DNA of 64,000 nt, from positions 62,001 through 126,000 of the forward strand of contig NZ_ATLO01000025.1 of assembly GCF_000416235.1 (NCBI RefSeq), read 5' to 3'. Under the pieces are notes generated by a model. The model made no database searches. It was not told the origin of the DNA and saw only the letters and a list, made by a program, of their open reading frames with translations. Below are positions 38,981 to 47,349 of this stretch, piece after piece. Position 1 is the first letter of the stretch, and every line of letters starts with the position of its first letter. Origin of the DNA: Pseudomonas sp. CFII64 (GTDB taxonomy: Bacteria > Pseudomonadota > Gammaproteobacteria > Pseudomonadales > Pseudomonadaceae). The translations under genes and the position numbers were made by a program.

Positions 38981-39877
38981 ATGAAGACTCCTAAACGCAT
39001 TGAACCCCTGATCGAAGACGGTCTGGTGGACGAAGTGCTGCGCCCGCTCATGAGCGGTAAAGAGGCAGCTGTTTATGTGGTGCGTTGTGGCAATGAGCTG
39101 CGGTGTGCCAAGGTTTATAAGGAGGCGAATAAACGCAGTTTCCGTCAGGCCGCGGAATATCAGGAAGGCCGCAAGGTTCGTAACAGCCGGCAGGCTCGGG
39201 CCATGGCCAAGGGCTCCAAGTTTGGCCGCAAGGAAACCGAAGACGCCTGGCAGAACGCCGAAGTGGCCGCGCTGTTTCGTCTGGCCAGTGCTGGCGTGCG
39301 GGTGCCCAAGCCTTACGACTTCCTCGAAGGCGTGCTGCTGATGGAGCTGGTTGCCGACGAGTACGGTGATGCAGCGCCGCGTCTGAATGACGTGACGCTG
39401 GAGCCTGATCAGGCGCGGGAATATCACGCGTTCCTGATCGAGCAGATCGTGCTGATGTTGTGTACCGGTCTGGTGCATGGCGACCTTTCCGAGTTCAACG
39501 TGCTGTTGACGCCGACCGGGCCGGTCATCATCGACCTGCCGCAGGCGGTAGATGCTGCGGGCAACAACCACGCGTTCAGCATGCTGGAGCGGGATGTGGG
39601 CAACATGGCGTCGTACTTCGGGCGTTTCGCGCCGGAATTGCGCACCACCAAGTACGCCAAGGAAATGTGGTCGTTCTACGAAGCGGGCACCTTGTCGCCA
39701 GCAACCGTGTTGACCGGCGAATTCGACGAACCGGAAGACCTGGCCGATGTAGGCGGGGTGTTGCGTGAAATCGAAGCCGCGCGTCTGGACGAAGACCGTC
39801 GCCAGGCCGCCCGCGCCGCCGACGATGCACCACCGACCAAAACCGCCGAAGAACCGCCTCCGCCCTGGATGCAGTGA
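38981..39877 (+). CDS. RIO-type serine protein kinase
   Basis: RIO1-like kinase of 298 residues, cytoplasmic. The compact kinase core shows SGKEAAVYVV with a nucleotide-binding role, AKVYK with the conserved Lys, the catalytic loop LVHGDLSEFNVLL and the metal motif IIDLPQAVD. The C-terminal tail is Ala/Asp/Pro-rich. Archaeal and eukaryotic RIO kinases act in ribosome maturation; the bacterial role is not established. A strong terminator follows the stop. A similar kinase lies near cueR in P. aeruginosa. Confidence 0.88.
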   Translation: MKTPKRIEPLIEDGLVDEVLRPLMSGKEAAVYVVRCGNELRCAKVYKEANKRSFRQAAEYQEGRKVRNSRQARAMAKGSKFGRKETEDAWQNAEVAALFRLASAGVRVPKPYDFLEGVLLMELVADEYGDAAPRLNDVTLEPDQAREYHAFLIEQIVLMLCTGLVHGDLSEFNVLLTPTGPVIIDLPQAVDAAGNNHAFSMLERDVGNMASYFGRFAPELRTTKYAKEMWSFYEAGTLSPATVLTGEFDEPEDLADVGGVLREIEAARLDEDRRQAARAADDAPPTKTAEEPPPPWMQ

Positions 39878-39892
39878 TCGACAGTTAAAAAG

Positions 39893-39917
39893 AAACCCGG
39901 GCCCAGCCCGGGTTTTT
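39893..39917 (+). terminator. Intrinsic terminator after the RIO kinase gene
   Basis: AAACCCGGGC pairs with GCCCGGGTTT around a CCA loop and is followed by a run of T. This is the clearest rho-independent terminator in the window, 15 bases after the stop codon. Confidence 0.92.
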
Positions 39918-39948
39918 ATTGCGTCGATGTATTGCGGATGATCAACCC

Positions 39949-40100
39949 GGTAGGAGGGGACTTGTCCCCGATGGCGTCGGATGGGCCGCATCGTTCGCCC
40001 GACCCAATCCGGTGCCTGCGCCAACGTCTTCCCGGACAAGTCCGGTCCTACCGAATCTGTGCAAAACCGGTAGGAGGGGACTTGTCCCCGATGGCGTCGG
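39949..40100. repeat. REP cluster related to the 123-bp array
   Basis: Three arms: GGTAGGAGGGGACTTGTCCC at 39949, the facing CCGGACAAGTCCGGTCCTACC near 40060, and another GGTAGGAGGGG arm from 40070. The spacer before the second arm is the reverse complement of the spacer in unit 1 of the array at 21541. The cluster lies between the kinase terminator and cueR. Confidence 0.9.
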
Positions 40101-40117
40101 CTTGGCCAGCATCTCTA

Positions 40118-40519
40118 TCAGCCGCAACACCCACCCGAAGCCAGGTCTTTGAGGATCGGGCAATCCGGGCGGTCGTCGCCGTGGCAGTGTTCGACCAGTT
40201 CCTGCAAGGTGTCGCGCAGGCTCGCCAGTTCATCGATTTTCTGGTTGAGCTCGACGATGTGTTGCCGGGCCAGTGCCTTGACGTCGGCGCTGGCGCGTTG
40301 CCGGTCTTGCCACAGGGCCAGCAGCTTGCCGACTTCTTCGAGGGAAAATCCCAGATCCCGCGAGCGTTTGATGAACGCCAGGGTATGCAAGTCTTCGCTT
40401 GCGTAGAGGCGATAGCCGCTGTCGCTGCGATGCGCGGGTTTGAGCAGGCCGGTGGACTCGTAGTAACGAATCATCTTGGCGCTCAGGCCGCTGTTTTTTG
40501 CGGCTTGGCCGATGTTCAT
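40118..40519 (-). CDS. cueR: Copper-responsive MerR-type regulator CueR
   Basis: MerR-family activator of 133 residues from ATG 40519 ([20 protein letters not shown]). The metal loop cysteines C112 and C120 ([10 protein letters not shown]) have the same positions and spacing as in E. coli CueR, and the C-terminus ends in CCG, which together point to Cu(I) sensing. The ATG overlaps the copA stop (ATGA), so the sensor is made after the pump. It should act at the operators near copA and copZ. Confidence 0.93.
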   Translation of the reverse strand: MNIGQAAKNSGLSAKMIRYYESTGLLKPAHRSDSGYRLYASEDLHTLAFIKRSRDLGFSLEEVGKLLALWQDRQRASADVKALARQHIVELNQKIDELASLRDTLQELVEHCHGDDRPDCPILKDLASGGCCG

Positions 40520-42711
40520 GGTTGATCCTCCTGCTCCTCGGGCTTCCACGTCTTGAGCAGCAAGGCATTGCTGACCACGCTGACGCTGGACAACGCCATT
40601 GCCGCGCCCGCCAGCACCGGGTTGAGGAAACCAAACGCCGCCAATGGAATGCCGATCAGGTTATAGACGAACGCCCAGAACAGATTCTGACGGATTTTTG
40701 CGTAGGTCTTGCGGCTGATGTCCAGTGCCGCCGGAATCAAGCGTGGGTCGCCGCGCATCAAGGTGATCCCGGCTGCCTGCATGGCCACGTCGGTGCCGCC
40801 GCCCATGGCGATGCCAATGTCGGCGGCCGCCAGGGCGGGCGCGTCGTTGATGCCGTCACCGACCATCGCCACCACATGATGTTTCTTCAGCGCGATCACT
40901 GTTGCGGCCTTGTCGGCGGGCAACACTTCAGCGTGCACATCACTGATGCCCAGCGCCTGGGCCACCACCCGCGCGCTGCCTTGATTGTCGCCGGTCAGCA
41001 AGTGGCTGCTGATATGCCGCGCCGTCAACTGTTGCACAGCGTGCAGCGCGCCGGGTTTCAACGTGTCGCCAAAGGCGAATAAGCCCAGCACGGCAGGATT
41101 GGGGCTCTGTTCGATGAGCCAGGATAAAGTGCGGCCTTCTGCTTCCCAGGTTCGTGCGGCATCCGCCAGTTCACCCATCGGCAACGCGCTTTCTTCCAGC
41201 AGACGTCGATTGCCCAGGGCGAGCCTGCGGCCTTGAAACGTACCGGCAATGCCGCGCCCGGCCAGGGATTGGCTGTCCTCAACGGTGGTCGGGTTGATGT
41301 GCAATTCTTTGCAGGTTTCCAGTACGGCCTTGGCCAGTGGATGCTCACTGCCCCGTTGCAGCGCGCCGGCCCATTCAAGAATTTGCTCTTCGCTGCCAGC
41401 GACCGCCGTCAGGTGCGCGATGCGCGGCGTGCCTGAAGTCAGCGTGCCAGTCTTGTCGAAGACCACGGCGGTCACTTCATGGGCGCGCTCCAAGGCTTCG
41501 GCGTCCTTGATCAGAATGCCGTAGCGCGCCGCCACGCCGGTTCCGGCCATGATTGCAGTGGGCGTCGCCAGACCGAGCGCGCAGGGGCAAGCGATCACCA
41601 GCACCGCAACGGCATTGATCAGCGCGGTTTCCAGTGACGCATCCACCAGCAGCCAGCCAGTCAGCGTTGCCAGGGCGATCAGCAGCACGACCGGGACGAA
41701 CACCTGACTGACTTTATCCACCAGTTTCTGGATCGGTGCCTTGCCCGCCTGGGCGTCTTCCACCAGCCGAATGATCCGCGCCAGCACGGTTTCCGCACCC
41801 AATGCCGTGGTCTTCACTATCAGTCGGCCTTCACCGTTGATGGCGCCGCCGGTGACTTTGTCGCCGGGCTGTTTCGGCACCGGCAGGCTTTCGCCACTGA
41901 TCAAGGCTTCGTCCGCGTGGCTGCGGCCTTCCAGCACCTGGCCATCGACCGGAAAACGTTCGCCGGGTTTGACCGAGACCAGATCGCCGAGACGCAGGGC
42001 GCTGATCGCAACGTCGTGTTCCTGGCCGTCGATGACCTGAATGGCGCGCTCCGGACGCAACGCTTCAAGGGCGCGAATCGCACTGGCGGTCTGGCGCTTG
42101 GCCCGACTCTCAAGATATTTGCCCAGCAAAACCAGAGCGATGACCACTGCCGAAGCTTCGAAATACAGATGCGGCATGCTGCCCGGTGCCGCGTTTGCCC
42201 ATTCGTACAGGCTCAAGCCATACCCGGCGCTGGTGCCCAGCGCCACCAGCAAATCCATGTTGCCAGCACCGGCGCGTACGGCTTTCCAGGCAGCGACATA
42301 GAACCGCGCACCCAGAATGAACTGCACCGGCGTGGCCAAGGCGAATTGCACCCAGGCCGGCAGCATCCAGTGCACGCCCAATGGCTCAAGCAACATGGGC
42401 AGCAGCAAAGGCACTGCCAGAGCGATCGCCAACAGCAATGCCCAGCGCTCCTTGCGCAGCTGGTGTTGGTGGTCGACGGCGGTGGGCTGATTTTCGAGGG
42501 TCGTTGCGCCGTAGCCTGCCTTGACGACGGCGGCGATCAGCGTCAGCGGGTCCAGCGGCGTGACGGTTTCGACGTGGGCCTGTTCGCTGGCCAGGTTGAC
42601 GCTGACACGGCTGACGCCGGGCACTTTGGCCAGCGCACGTTCAACGCGACCCGCGCAACTGGCGCAGGTCATCCCGGAAATAGGCAAATCGAAAGTAACC
42701 GGCTTGAGCAT
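40516..42711 (-). CDS. copA: Copper-exporting P1B-type ATPase CopA
   Basis: Cu(I) efflux ATPase of the inner membrane. From ATG 42711 (GGGAG eight bases upstream) it has 731 residues; a GTG at 42720 is an alternative. One N-terminal heavy-metal domain carries GMTCASC (Cys 16 and 19). Membrane helices flank the actuator; the transport motif is CPC in [17 protein letters not shown]; the phosphorylated Asp lies in [28 protein letters not shown] forms the hinge. It is followed by overlapping cueR. Confidence 0.95.
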   Translation of the reverse strand: MLKPVTFDLPISGMTCASCAGRVERALAKVPGVSRVSVNLASEQAHVETVTPLDPLTLIAAVVKAGYGATTLENQPTAVDHQHQLRKERWALLLAIALAVPLLLPMLLEPLGVHWMLPAWVQFALATPVQFILGARFYVAAWKAVRAGAGNMDLLVALGTSAGYGLSLYEWANAAPGSMPHLYFEASAVVIALVLLGKYLESRAKRQTASAIRALEALRPERAIQVIDGQEHDVAISALRLGDLVSVKPGERFPVDGQVLEGRSHADEALISGESLPVPKQPGDKVTGGAINGEGRLIVKTTALGAETVLARIIRLVEDAQAGKAPIQKLVDKVSQVFVPVVLLIALATLTGWLLVDASLETALINAVAVLVIACPCALGLATPTAIMAGTGVAARYGILIKDAEALERAHEVTAVVFDKTGTLTSGTPRIAHLTAVAGSEEQILEWAGALQRGSEHPLAKAVLETCKELHINPTTVEDSQSLAGRGIAGTFQGRRLALGNRRLLEESALPMGELADAARTWEAEGRTLSWLIEQSPNPAVLGLFAFGDTLKPGALHAVQQLTARHISSHLLTGDNQGSARVVAQALGISDVHAEVLPADKAATVIALKKHHVVAMVGDGINDAPALAAADIGIAMGGGTDVAMQAAGITLMRGDPRLIPAALDISRKTYAKIRQNLFWAFVYNLIGIPLAAFGFLNPVLAGAAMALSSVSVVSNALLLKTWKPEEQEDQP

Positions 42712-42750
42712 CTTGAACACTCCCTGAAGACGTTATGCCAGCAAGGATCA

Positions 42751-42765
42751 ACCTTTCCATAAGGT
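42751..42765 (-). promoter_or_regulatory. CueR-like short inverted repeat in the copA promoter
   Basis: ACCTT and AAGGT arms flank a five-base centre, 40 bases before the copA ATG, next to TTGACC and TTGACA hexamers on the minus strand. The arms match CueR half-sites but the overall palindrome is six bases shorter than the usual CueR box, so this is tentative. Confidence 0.45.
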
Positions 42766-42781
42766 CAATGTCAAGCCTGGA

Positions 42782-43162
42782 TCAATAGTTCAGGTCGGCG
42801 CGCTTGAGATACAAGCCATTGAGATTGGTGGCAATGCGATATTTGAGAATGTCGCCCGCCTGGATTTTGATTCGGGTGCCGTTCTGCGCTTCCATTCCCG
42901 GATCGCAGCCGAACACACCGCCGGGCAGCAGGCGCAGGCGGATCGACACATCGCCGGCGGGCAGATTGAACGATACCGATTGTTCCTGGAACACGCGGCC
43001 CGCCAGTTGATCCTGGATATAAATCCCGATCTCGCAGGACGTCGCGACTTCCAGGCGCTCGCGGGAAATGATCAGAACGCCGTAATCCTGATCGGCTTGA
43101 ACCGCCGGGGAGGCAGCCAACAAACCGAGAATGCCGAAGAGGCTCAATACTGACCAGCGCAT
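42782..43162 (-). CDS. Small secreted protein of unknown function in the copper locus
   Basis: From ATG 43162 (AGGAG seven bases upstream) the product has 126 residues: a clear signal peptide (MRWSVLSLFGILGLLAASPAVQA) and a mature part of about 100 residues with two Cys (TSCEIGIY and FGCDPGM), mostly predicted beta-structure. I do not recognise the family. It lies between copA and the divergent copZ, and the CueR box at 43247 sits directly upstream of it, so copper control is possible. Longer frames extending over 43273 are not real. Confidence 0.7.
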   Translation of the reverse strand: MRWSVLSLFGILGLLAASPAVQADQDYGVLIISRERLEVATSCEIGIYIQDQLAGRVFQEQSVSFNLPAGDVSIRLRLLPGGVFGCDPGMEAQNGTRIKIQAGDILKYRIATNLNGLYLKRADLNY

Positions 43163-43246
43163 CGCTGATACTCCTGATGTAGACAGTAATGACGCAGCTT
43201 GGCCGAGCCTCGCGCCGAATACCAGCCCGGCAGGTAAAACAGAAAC

Positions 43247-43273
43247 TTGACCTTGCCATGATGGGAAGGTCAA
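43247..43273 (+). promoter_or_regulatory. CueR operator of copZ
   Basis: A near-perfect 27-bp inverted repeat with TTGACCTT and AAGGTCAA as outer arms. The core from CCTT to AAGG spans 19 bp, the spacing of characterised CueR boxes. TTGACC doubles as the -35 of a MerR-type promoter towards copZ. It also lies upstream of the divergent secreted-protein gene. Confidence 0.85.
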
Positions 43274-43302
43274 ACATGGCAGCCAGTGTTTCCCATACCC
43301 GT

Positions 43303-43348
43303 TTGAAGGAGCAACACCATGCAGCTTGAAGGAGCAACACCATGCAGC
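43303..43348 (+). repeat. 23-bp tandem duplication carrying the copZ ribosome site and start
   Basis: Positions 43303-43325 and 43326-43348 are identical. Each unit includes GAAGGAG and an ATG. The second unit serves copZ; the first creates an out-of-frame start at 43319 whose 16-codon frame ends at 43369 within copZ. Confidence 0.9.
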
Positions 43349-43539
43349 GATTCAACGTTCAAGGCATGACCTGCGGACATTGTGTGAAGTCGGTAACCGA
43401 TGCCATTAAAGAGCAGGACGCGGCAGCCACCGTCCAGGTTGACCTGCCCACCGGCGAGGTATTGGTGGAAAGTGATCTGACGGCCGAGCAGGTCATCAGC
43501 TTGATCGCGGAAGAGGGTTATCAGGCACAGGTTGCCTAG
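43342..43539 (+). CDS. copZ: Copper chaperone CopZ
   Basis: Heavy-metal-associated domain protein of 65 residues that carries Cu(I) in the cytoplasm to CopA and CueR. The metal motif is GMTCGHC near residues 8-14; the fold ends with LIAEEGYQAQV. A CueR box lies about 70 bases upstream. The start is chosen at the second copy of the duplicated ribosome site because the first is out of frame. Confidence 0.93.
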   Translation: MQRFNVQGMTCGHCVKSVTDAIKEQDAAATVQVDLPTGEVLVESDLTAEQVISLIAEEGYQAQVA

Positions 43540-43548
43540 GACAGGATC

Positions 43549-43640
43549 CGTAGGACCGGCTTCAGCCGGGAGCGCGCCGCTACACTCACCGCCGCTCTGT
43601 CGTTTGAACCTTCGTCCTTCCGGCTAAAGCCGGTCCTGCG
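43549..43640. repeat. REP inverted pair downstream of copZ
   Basis: CGTAGGACCGGCTTCAGCCG and CCGGCTAAAGCCGGTCCTGCG face each other across about 45 bp. Probably forms the 3' end of the copZ message. Confidence 0.9.
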
Positions 43641-43749
43641 CAAACATGAGGCTATCGAGATTTTTTGCAGTAATTCTCCTCATCAGGCGTTCAGTAACAG
43701 AGAGGCCGGGTAGACTAGCCCGCTGCGTTGAATACTGTCTGGATACCTG

Positions 43750-44946
43750 ATGAACCTGAGAAGCATCCTTATTCTTGGTGCATTGAGCGCCTTCGGCCCG
43801 CTGGCCATCGATTTTTATCTGCCGGGTTTTCCCGCCATCGCCCTTGCTTTCGGCACTGACGAGCAGCATGTCCAGTTGACCCTCGCGGCCTATTTCCTTG
43901 GGCTGTCCATCGGGCAATTGGCCTACGGTCCTGTGGCGGACCGATTCGGTCGGCGTATTCCGCTGTTGGTGGGCGTCACGCTGTTTACCCTGGCATCGCT
44001 GGCCTGCGCATTCGCGCCGAGCCTGGAATGGCTGATCGGCGCGCGTTTCGTGCAGGCCTTGGGCGGTTGTGCGGGGATGGTGATTTCCCGGGCGATTGTC
44101 AGTGACAAATGCGACGCAGTGCAGTCGGCGAAGGTCTTTTCCCAGCTGATGCTGGTCATGGGCCTGGCACCGATTCTCGCGCCCATGCTCGGCGGGCTGC
44201 TGGTCAATGTTTACGGCTGGCAGGCGATTTTCCTGTCGCTGACCGCATTCAGCGCGCTGGCTTCGTTGTCGGTCGCCTTGTGGTTGCCGGAAAGCATGCC
44301 AGCGACTCATCCGCGCTTGCCACTGTCAGGGGCGTTTCGGCAGTACGCCAACCTGTTCAAGGATCGGGTTTTTCTCGGCCACGCGTTGACTGGCGGCATC
44401 GCCATGGCCGGGATGTTCGCCTACATCGCAGGTTCGCCTTTCGTCTTCATCAAGCTGTACGGCGTGCCGGCTGAGCATTACGGCTGGCTGTTCGGCGCCA
44501 ATGCCGCCGGTTTCATTCTGGTGGCGCAGGTCAACGCACGGATCCTCGGCAAGCGTGGTCCGGCCTTCCTGCTGTCGCGGGCGATCTGGGTTTATCTGGC
44601 GGCAGCGCTGGTGCTGCTCGGAATCGCAGGTGTGCACAGCGAAAAACTGTGGCCGCTGTTGGTGCCGTTGTTTGTGTGCATCGCCAGCCTCGGTTGCATC
44701 ATCCCCAACGCTTCGGCGTGTGCGATGAACGGGCAATGGGCGCGCGCCGGCAGCGCTTCGGCGTTGCTCGGCTGTCTGCAGTTCAGCGTGGCCGCGGGTG
44801 CTGCGGCGTTAGTCGGCGTGCTGCATGATGGCAGCGCCGTGCCGATGGCGCTGGTGATCAGCCTGTGCGGGATCGTTGCCGTGAGCATGTCGGTGCTGAC
44901 CCGGCGTTTGCAGGGTAAGCGTGATGCGCTGGCGGCGCGGGTCTAG
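43750..44946 (+). CDS. Bcr/CflA family multidrug efflux MFS transporter
   Basis: Inner-membrane protein of 398 residues with twelve predicted helices, of the DHA1 drug/H+ antiporter group. The N-terminus LGALSAFGPLAIDFYLPGFP is diagnostic for Bcr/CflA, and the loop GPVADRFGRRIPLLVG is the MFS motif A. The C-terminal half includes PNASACAMNGQWARAGSASALLGCLQF. Substrates are unknown; E. coli Bcr exports bicyclomycin. Confidence 0.88.
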   Translation: MNLRSILILGALSAFGPLAIDFYLPGFPAIALAFGTDEQHVQLTLAAYFLGLSIGQLAYGPVADRFGRRIPLLVGVTLFTLASLACAFAPSLEWLIGARFVQALGGCAGMVISRAIVSDKCDAVQSAKVFSQLMLVMGLAPILAPMLGGLLVNVYGWQAIFLSLTAFSALASLSVALWLPESMPATHPRLPLSGAFRQYANLFKDRVFLGHALTGGIAMAGMFAYIAGSPFVFIKLYGVPAEHYGWLFGANAAGFILVAQVNARILGKRGPAFLLSRAIWVYLAAALVLLGIAGVHSEKLWPLLVPLFVCIASLGCIIPNASACAMNGQWARAGSASALLGCLQFSVAAGAAALVGVLHDGSAVPMALVISLCGIVAVSMSVLTRRLQGKRDALAARV

Positions 44947-44983
44947 ATCCCGCTGTTATCTCTGCCATTAAACAAATACACCG

Positions 44984-45075
44984 CGTAGGACTGGCTTTAG
45001 CCGGGAGGAGGCCAGTCCATTCGCAGCAGCTGCGTCGTCTGAACTCTCGCCCTCCCGGCTGAAGCCGGTCCTACC
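44984..45075. repeat. REP inverted pair between the MFS and MDR genes
   Basis: GTAGGACTGGCTTTAGCCGG and CCGGCTGAAGCCGGTCCTAC facing each other in a gap between convergent genes. Confidence 0.9.
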
Positions 45076-45095
45076 GATCCGATGTTTGCTGCGCC

Positions 45096-46109
45096 TCAGA
45101 ACCCTTCCAGCACGATCTTGCCTTTGGCCTTGCCGCTTTCCAGCAGTTCATGGGCGCGGCGCAGGTTGCTGGCGTTGATGGTGCCGAAATGCTCGCCGAA
45201 TGTGGTTTTCAGGGTTCCCGCATCGATCAGTTGCGCGACGCGATTGAGCAGGTTGTGTTGTTCGATCATGTCCGGCGTGCCGAACATCGAGCGGGTGTAC
45301 ATGAACTCCCAATGCAGTGAGAGGCTCTTGCGCTTGAGCTTGCTGACGTCCAGGGACTTGGGATCGTCGATCAGGCCCAGTTTGCCTTGTGGTTGCAACG
45401 CTTCGACCAGTTGATCCAGATGCTGATCGGTCTGGGTCAGGCTCGCCACGTGAGTGACGCTGTCCAGCCCGGCGCGCTTGAGTTCCTCACTCAGCGGTTT
45501 GCTGTGATCCAGCACTTCGTGGGCGCCCAGCTCGCGAACCCAGGCAGTGGTTTCCGGCCGCGATGCGGTGCCGATCACTTTCAGTGAAGTCAGCTGCCGC
45601 GCCAGTTGGGTGAGGATCGAACCCACGCCGCCCGCCGCGCCGACAATCAGCAGGCTTTGCTGAATGGCACTTTCACCTTCGGCGACCTGCAAGCGTTCGA
45701 AGAGCAATTCCCAAGCGGTAATCGCCGTCAACGGCAGGGCCGCGGCGTGGGCGAAGCTCAGGGTTTTCGGCATGTGGCCGACGATGCGCTCATCGACAAC
45801 GTGCAGTTCGCTGTTGGCACCCGGCCGGGTCAGCGAGCCCGCATAAAACACCTTGTCACCGGGCTGGAACAGCGTGACTTCACTGCCAACTGCTTTGACC
45901 ACGCCTGCGACATCCCAACCCAGCACCTTGGGTTCGCCGCCTTCTGGCTGGACGTTCTGGCGCACCTTGGTGTCGACCGGGTTGACCGAGATTGCTTTGA
46001 CTTCAACCAGCAAGTCGCGCGGACCGGCGACCGGCTCTGGGAGTTCGATGTCCTGCAAGGCTTGCGCATCGGTAATGGGCAGCGCGTGGTAATAAGCGAT
46101 GGCTTTCAT
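45096..46109 (-). CDS. Medium-chain dehydrogenase/reductase (quinone oxidoreductase-like)
   Basis: NAD(P)H-dependent MDR protein of 337 residues from ATG 46109 (AGGAG upstream). The substrate half includes AISVNPVDTKVRQN and VLGWDVAGVVKAVG; the nucleotide-binding half has LLIVGAAGGVGSILTQLARQ. The catalytic zinc cysteines of alcohol dehydrogenases are not seen, so a quinone reductase-like role is more likely than alcohol oxidation. It is divergent from a LysR regulator, a typical arrangement for stress-induced oxidoreductases. Confidence 0.85.
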   Translation of the reverse strand: MKAIAYYHALPITDAQALQDIELPEPVAGPRDLLVEVKAISVNPVDTKVRQNVQPEGGEPKVLGWDVAGVVKAVGSEVTLFQPGDKVFYAGSLTRPGANSELHVVDERIVGHMPKTLSFAHAAALPLTAITAWELLFERLQVAEGESAIQQSLLIVGAAGGVGSILTQLARQLTSLKVIGTASRPETTAWVRELGAHEVLDHSKPLSEELKRAGLDSVTHVASLTQTDQHLDQLVEALQPQGKLGLIDDPKSLDVSKLKRKSLSLHWEFMYTRSMFGTPDMIEQHNLLNRVAQLIDAGTLKTTFGEHFGTINASNLRRAHELLESGKAKGKIVLEGF

Positions 46110-46199
46110 AAAGGCTCCTGACAATGGGCGGGATGTTCAATGTCGGGGATGATTGGCTATTTCCTTCAAAGATAAAACCCGCTAAAACGGCAGGCTCTT

Positions 46200-46214
46200 T
46201 CAATGAAATATTGA
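46200..46214. promoter_or_regulatory. Possible LysR operator between the MDR and LysR genes
   Basis: TCAAT-GAAAT-ATTGA is a perfect 5-bp inverted repeat in the 117-bp divergent gap, ending 13 bases before the LysR start. Its size and AT content fit a LysR-type site; position so close to the LysR gene would favour autorepression. Confidence 0.4.
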
Positions 46215-46226
46215 TAATGGACGGCC

Positions 46227-47126
46227 ATGCTGCGTTTCGATGACCTGCAATTATTCGTTCGGGCGGCTGACCTGGGCAGTTTGTCTGCTGCTGCGCGGGC
46301 CATGGATTTGTCAGCGGCGGTAGCCAGTGCGGCGCTCAAACGTATCGAACAGCAACTGGGCGCGCGCTTGCTGGCGCGCTCCACTCGCAGTCTGCGCTTG
46401 ACCGCCGAGGGCGAGGGCTTTCTGGCTTATGCCCGCTCGGCGTTGAGCAGCCTCGACGAAGGACGACGTCTGCTGGCCAGCAGTCAGGATCAATGCAACG
46501 GCGTGCTGCAGCTTTCGGCACCATCGGATTTTGGTCGCAATGTGTTGCTACCCTGGCTCGACGAGTTTCAACGCGACTATCCGCAACTGACGGTTCGCTT
46601 GCTGCTGGGTGATCGCATCGCCGACCTGTTTCGCCAGCCGGTGGACATCGCGTTGCGTTATGGCGAGCCTGAGGATTCAAGCCTCGTCGCGCTGCCCATC
46701 GCGCCGCTCAATCGCCGGGTGCTGTGCGCCTCGCCTGACTATCTGGCGCGTTGCGGCGAACCGCACCATGTGGAGCAACTGGCGCAGCACAATTGCCTGC
46801 TGTTCATGTTGGGTAATCGGGTTCACGATCATTGGACCTTTCATGACGGCAAGCGCGAGATGAGCCTGACCGTACGCGGCGACCGCTTCAGCGACGATGC
46901 CGATGTGGTGCGCCTGTGGGCGTTGGCGGGTGCGGGCGTGGCGTATAAGTCCTGGCTGGACGTTGCCGCCGATGTGCGCGCAGGCAGATTGAAGGTGCTG
47001 ATGCCTCAGTTGCAGGGTGAAGCGACGCCGCTGAACCTGTTGTGCGCGCATCGTGCCCAGCTGAGCAAACCGGTTAATTTGTTACGCGAAATGCTCGTGC
47101 GTCGCTGCGAAGCGTGGAGCAGGTAA
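46227..47126 (+). CDS. LysR family transcriptional regulator
   Basis: Regulator of 299 residues: N-terminal winged helix-turn-helix (LRFDDLQLFVRAADLGSLSA, AARAMDLSAAVASAALKRIE) and a C-terminal effector-binding domain (about 90-295). It belongs to the broad group that controls neighbouring oxidoreductases and most likely regulates the divergent MDR gene. The effector is unknown. Confidence 0.88.
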   Translation: MLRFDDLQLFVRAADLGSLSAAARAMDLSAAVASAALKRIEQQLGARLLARSTRSLRLTAEGEGFLAYARSALSSLDEGRRLLASSQDQCNGVLQLSAPSDFGRNVLLPWLDEFQRDYPQLTVRLLLGDRIADLFRQPVDIALRYGEPEDSSLVALPIAPLNRRVLCASPDYLARCGEPHHVEQLAQHNCLLFMLGNRVHDHWTFHDGKREMSLTVRGDRFSDDADVVRLWALAGAGVAYKSWLDVAADVRAGRLKVLMPQLQGEATPLNLLCAHRAQLSKPVNLLREMLVRRCEAWSR

Positions 47127-47349
47127 GCCGCTACAGGCTGATACAGCACAACCATAGTTAAATCCCACATTGTGAAGAGAATTGCCTTACGGACAGTTCG
47201 GAAAATCGTGCAGGTAAATACCAATACCGACATTGAACTGCGAACATGTGGATCGTGGTTGAATGTTTTTTTGCGCGCTTGTGCTGTTTGTTGTTGGTTG
47301 GTTACTTCGTCACCTTTTGCTTTGCCGCGACATCACAGGGAGTGAATAC

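Noticed and set aside
42771..43355. 194-codon frame covering the copZ promoter and the secreted-protein gene
   Set aside because: It reads the secreted-protein gene in another frame and would span the CueR box; the signal-peptide frame starting at 43162 has a good ribosome site.
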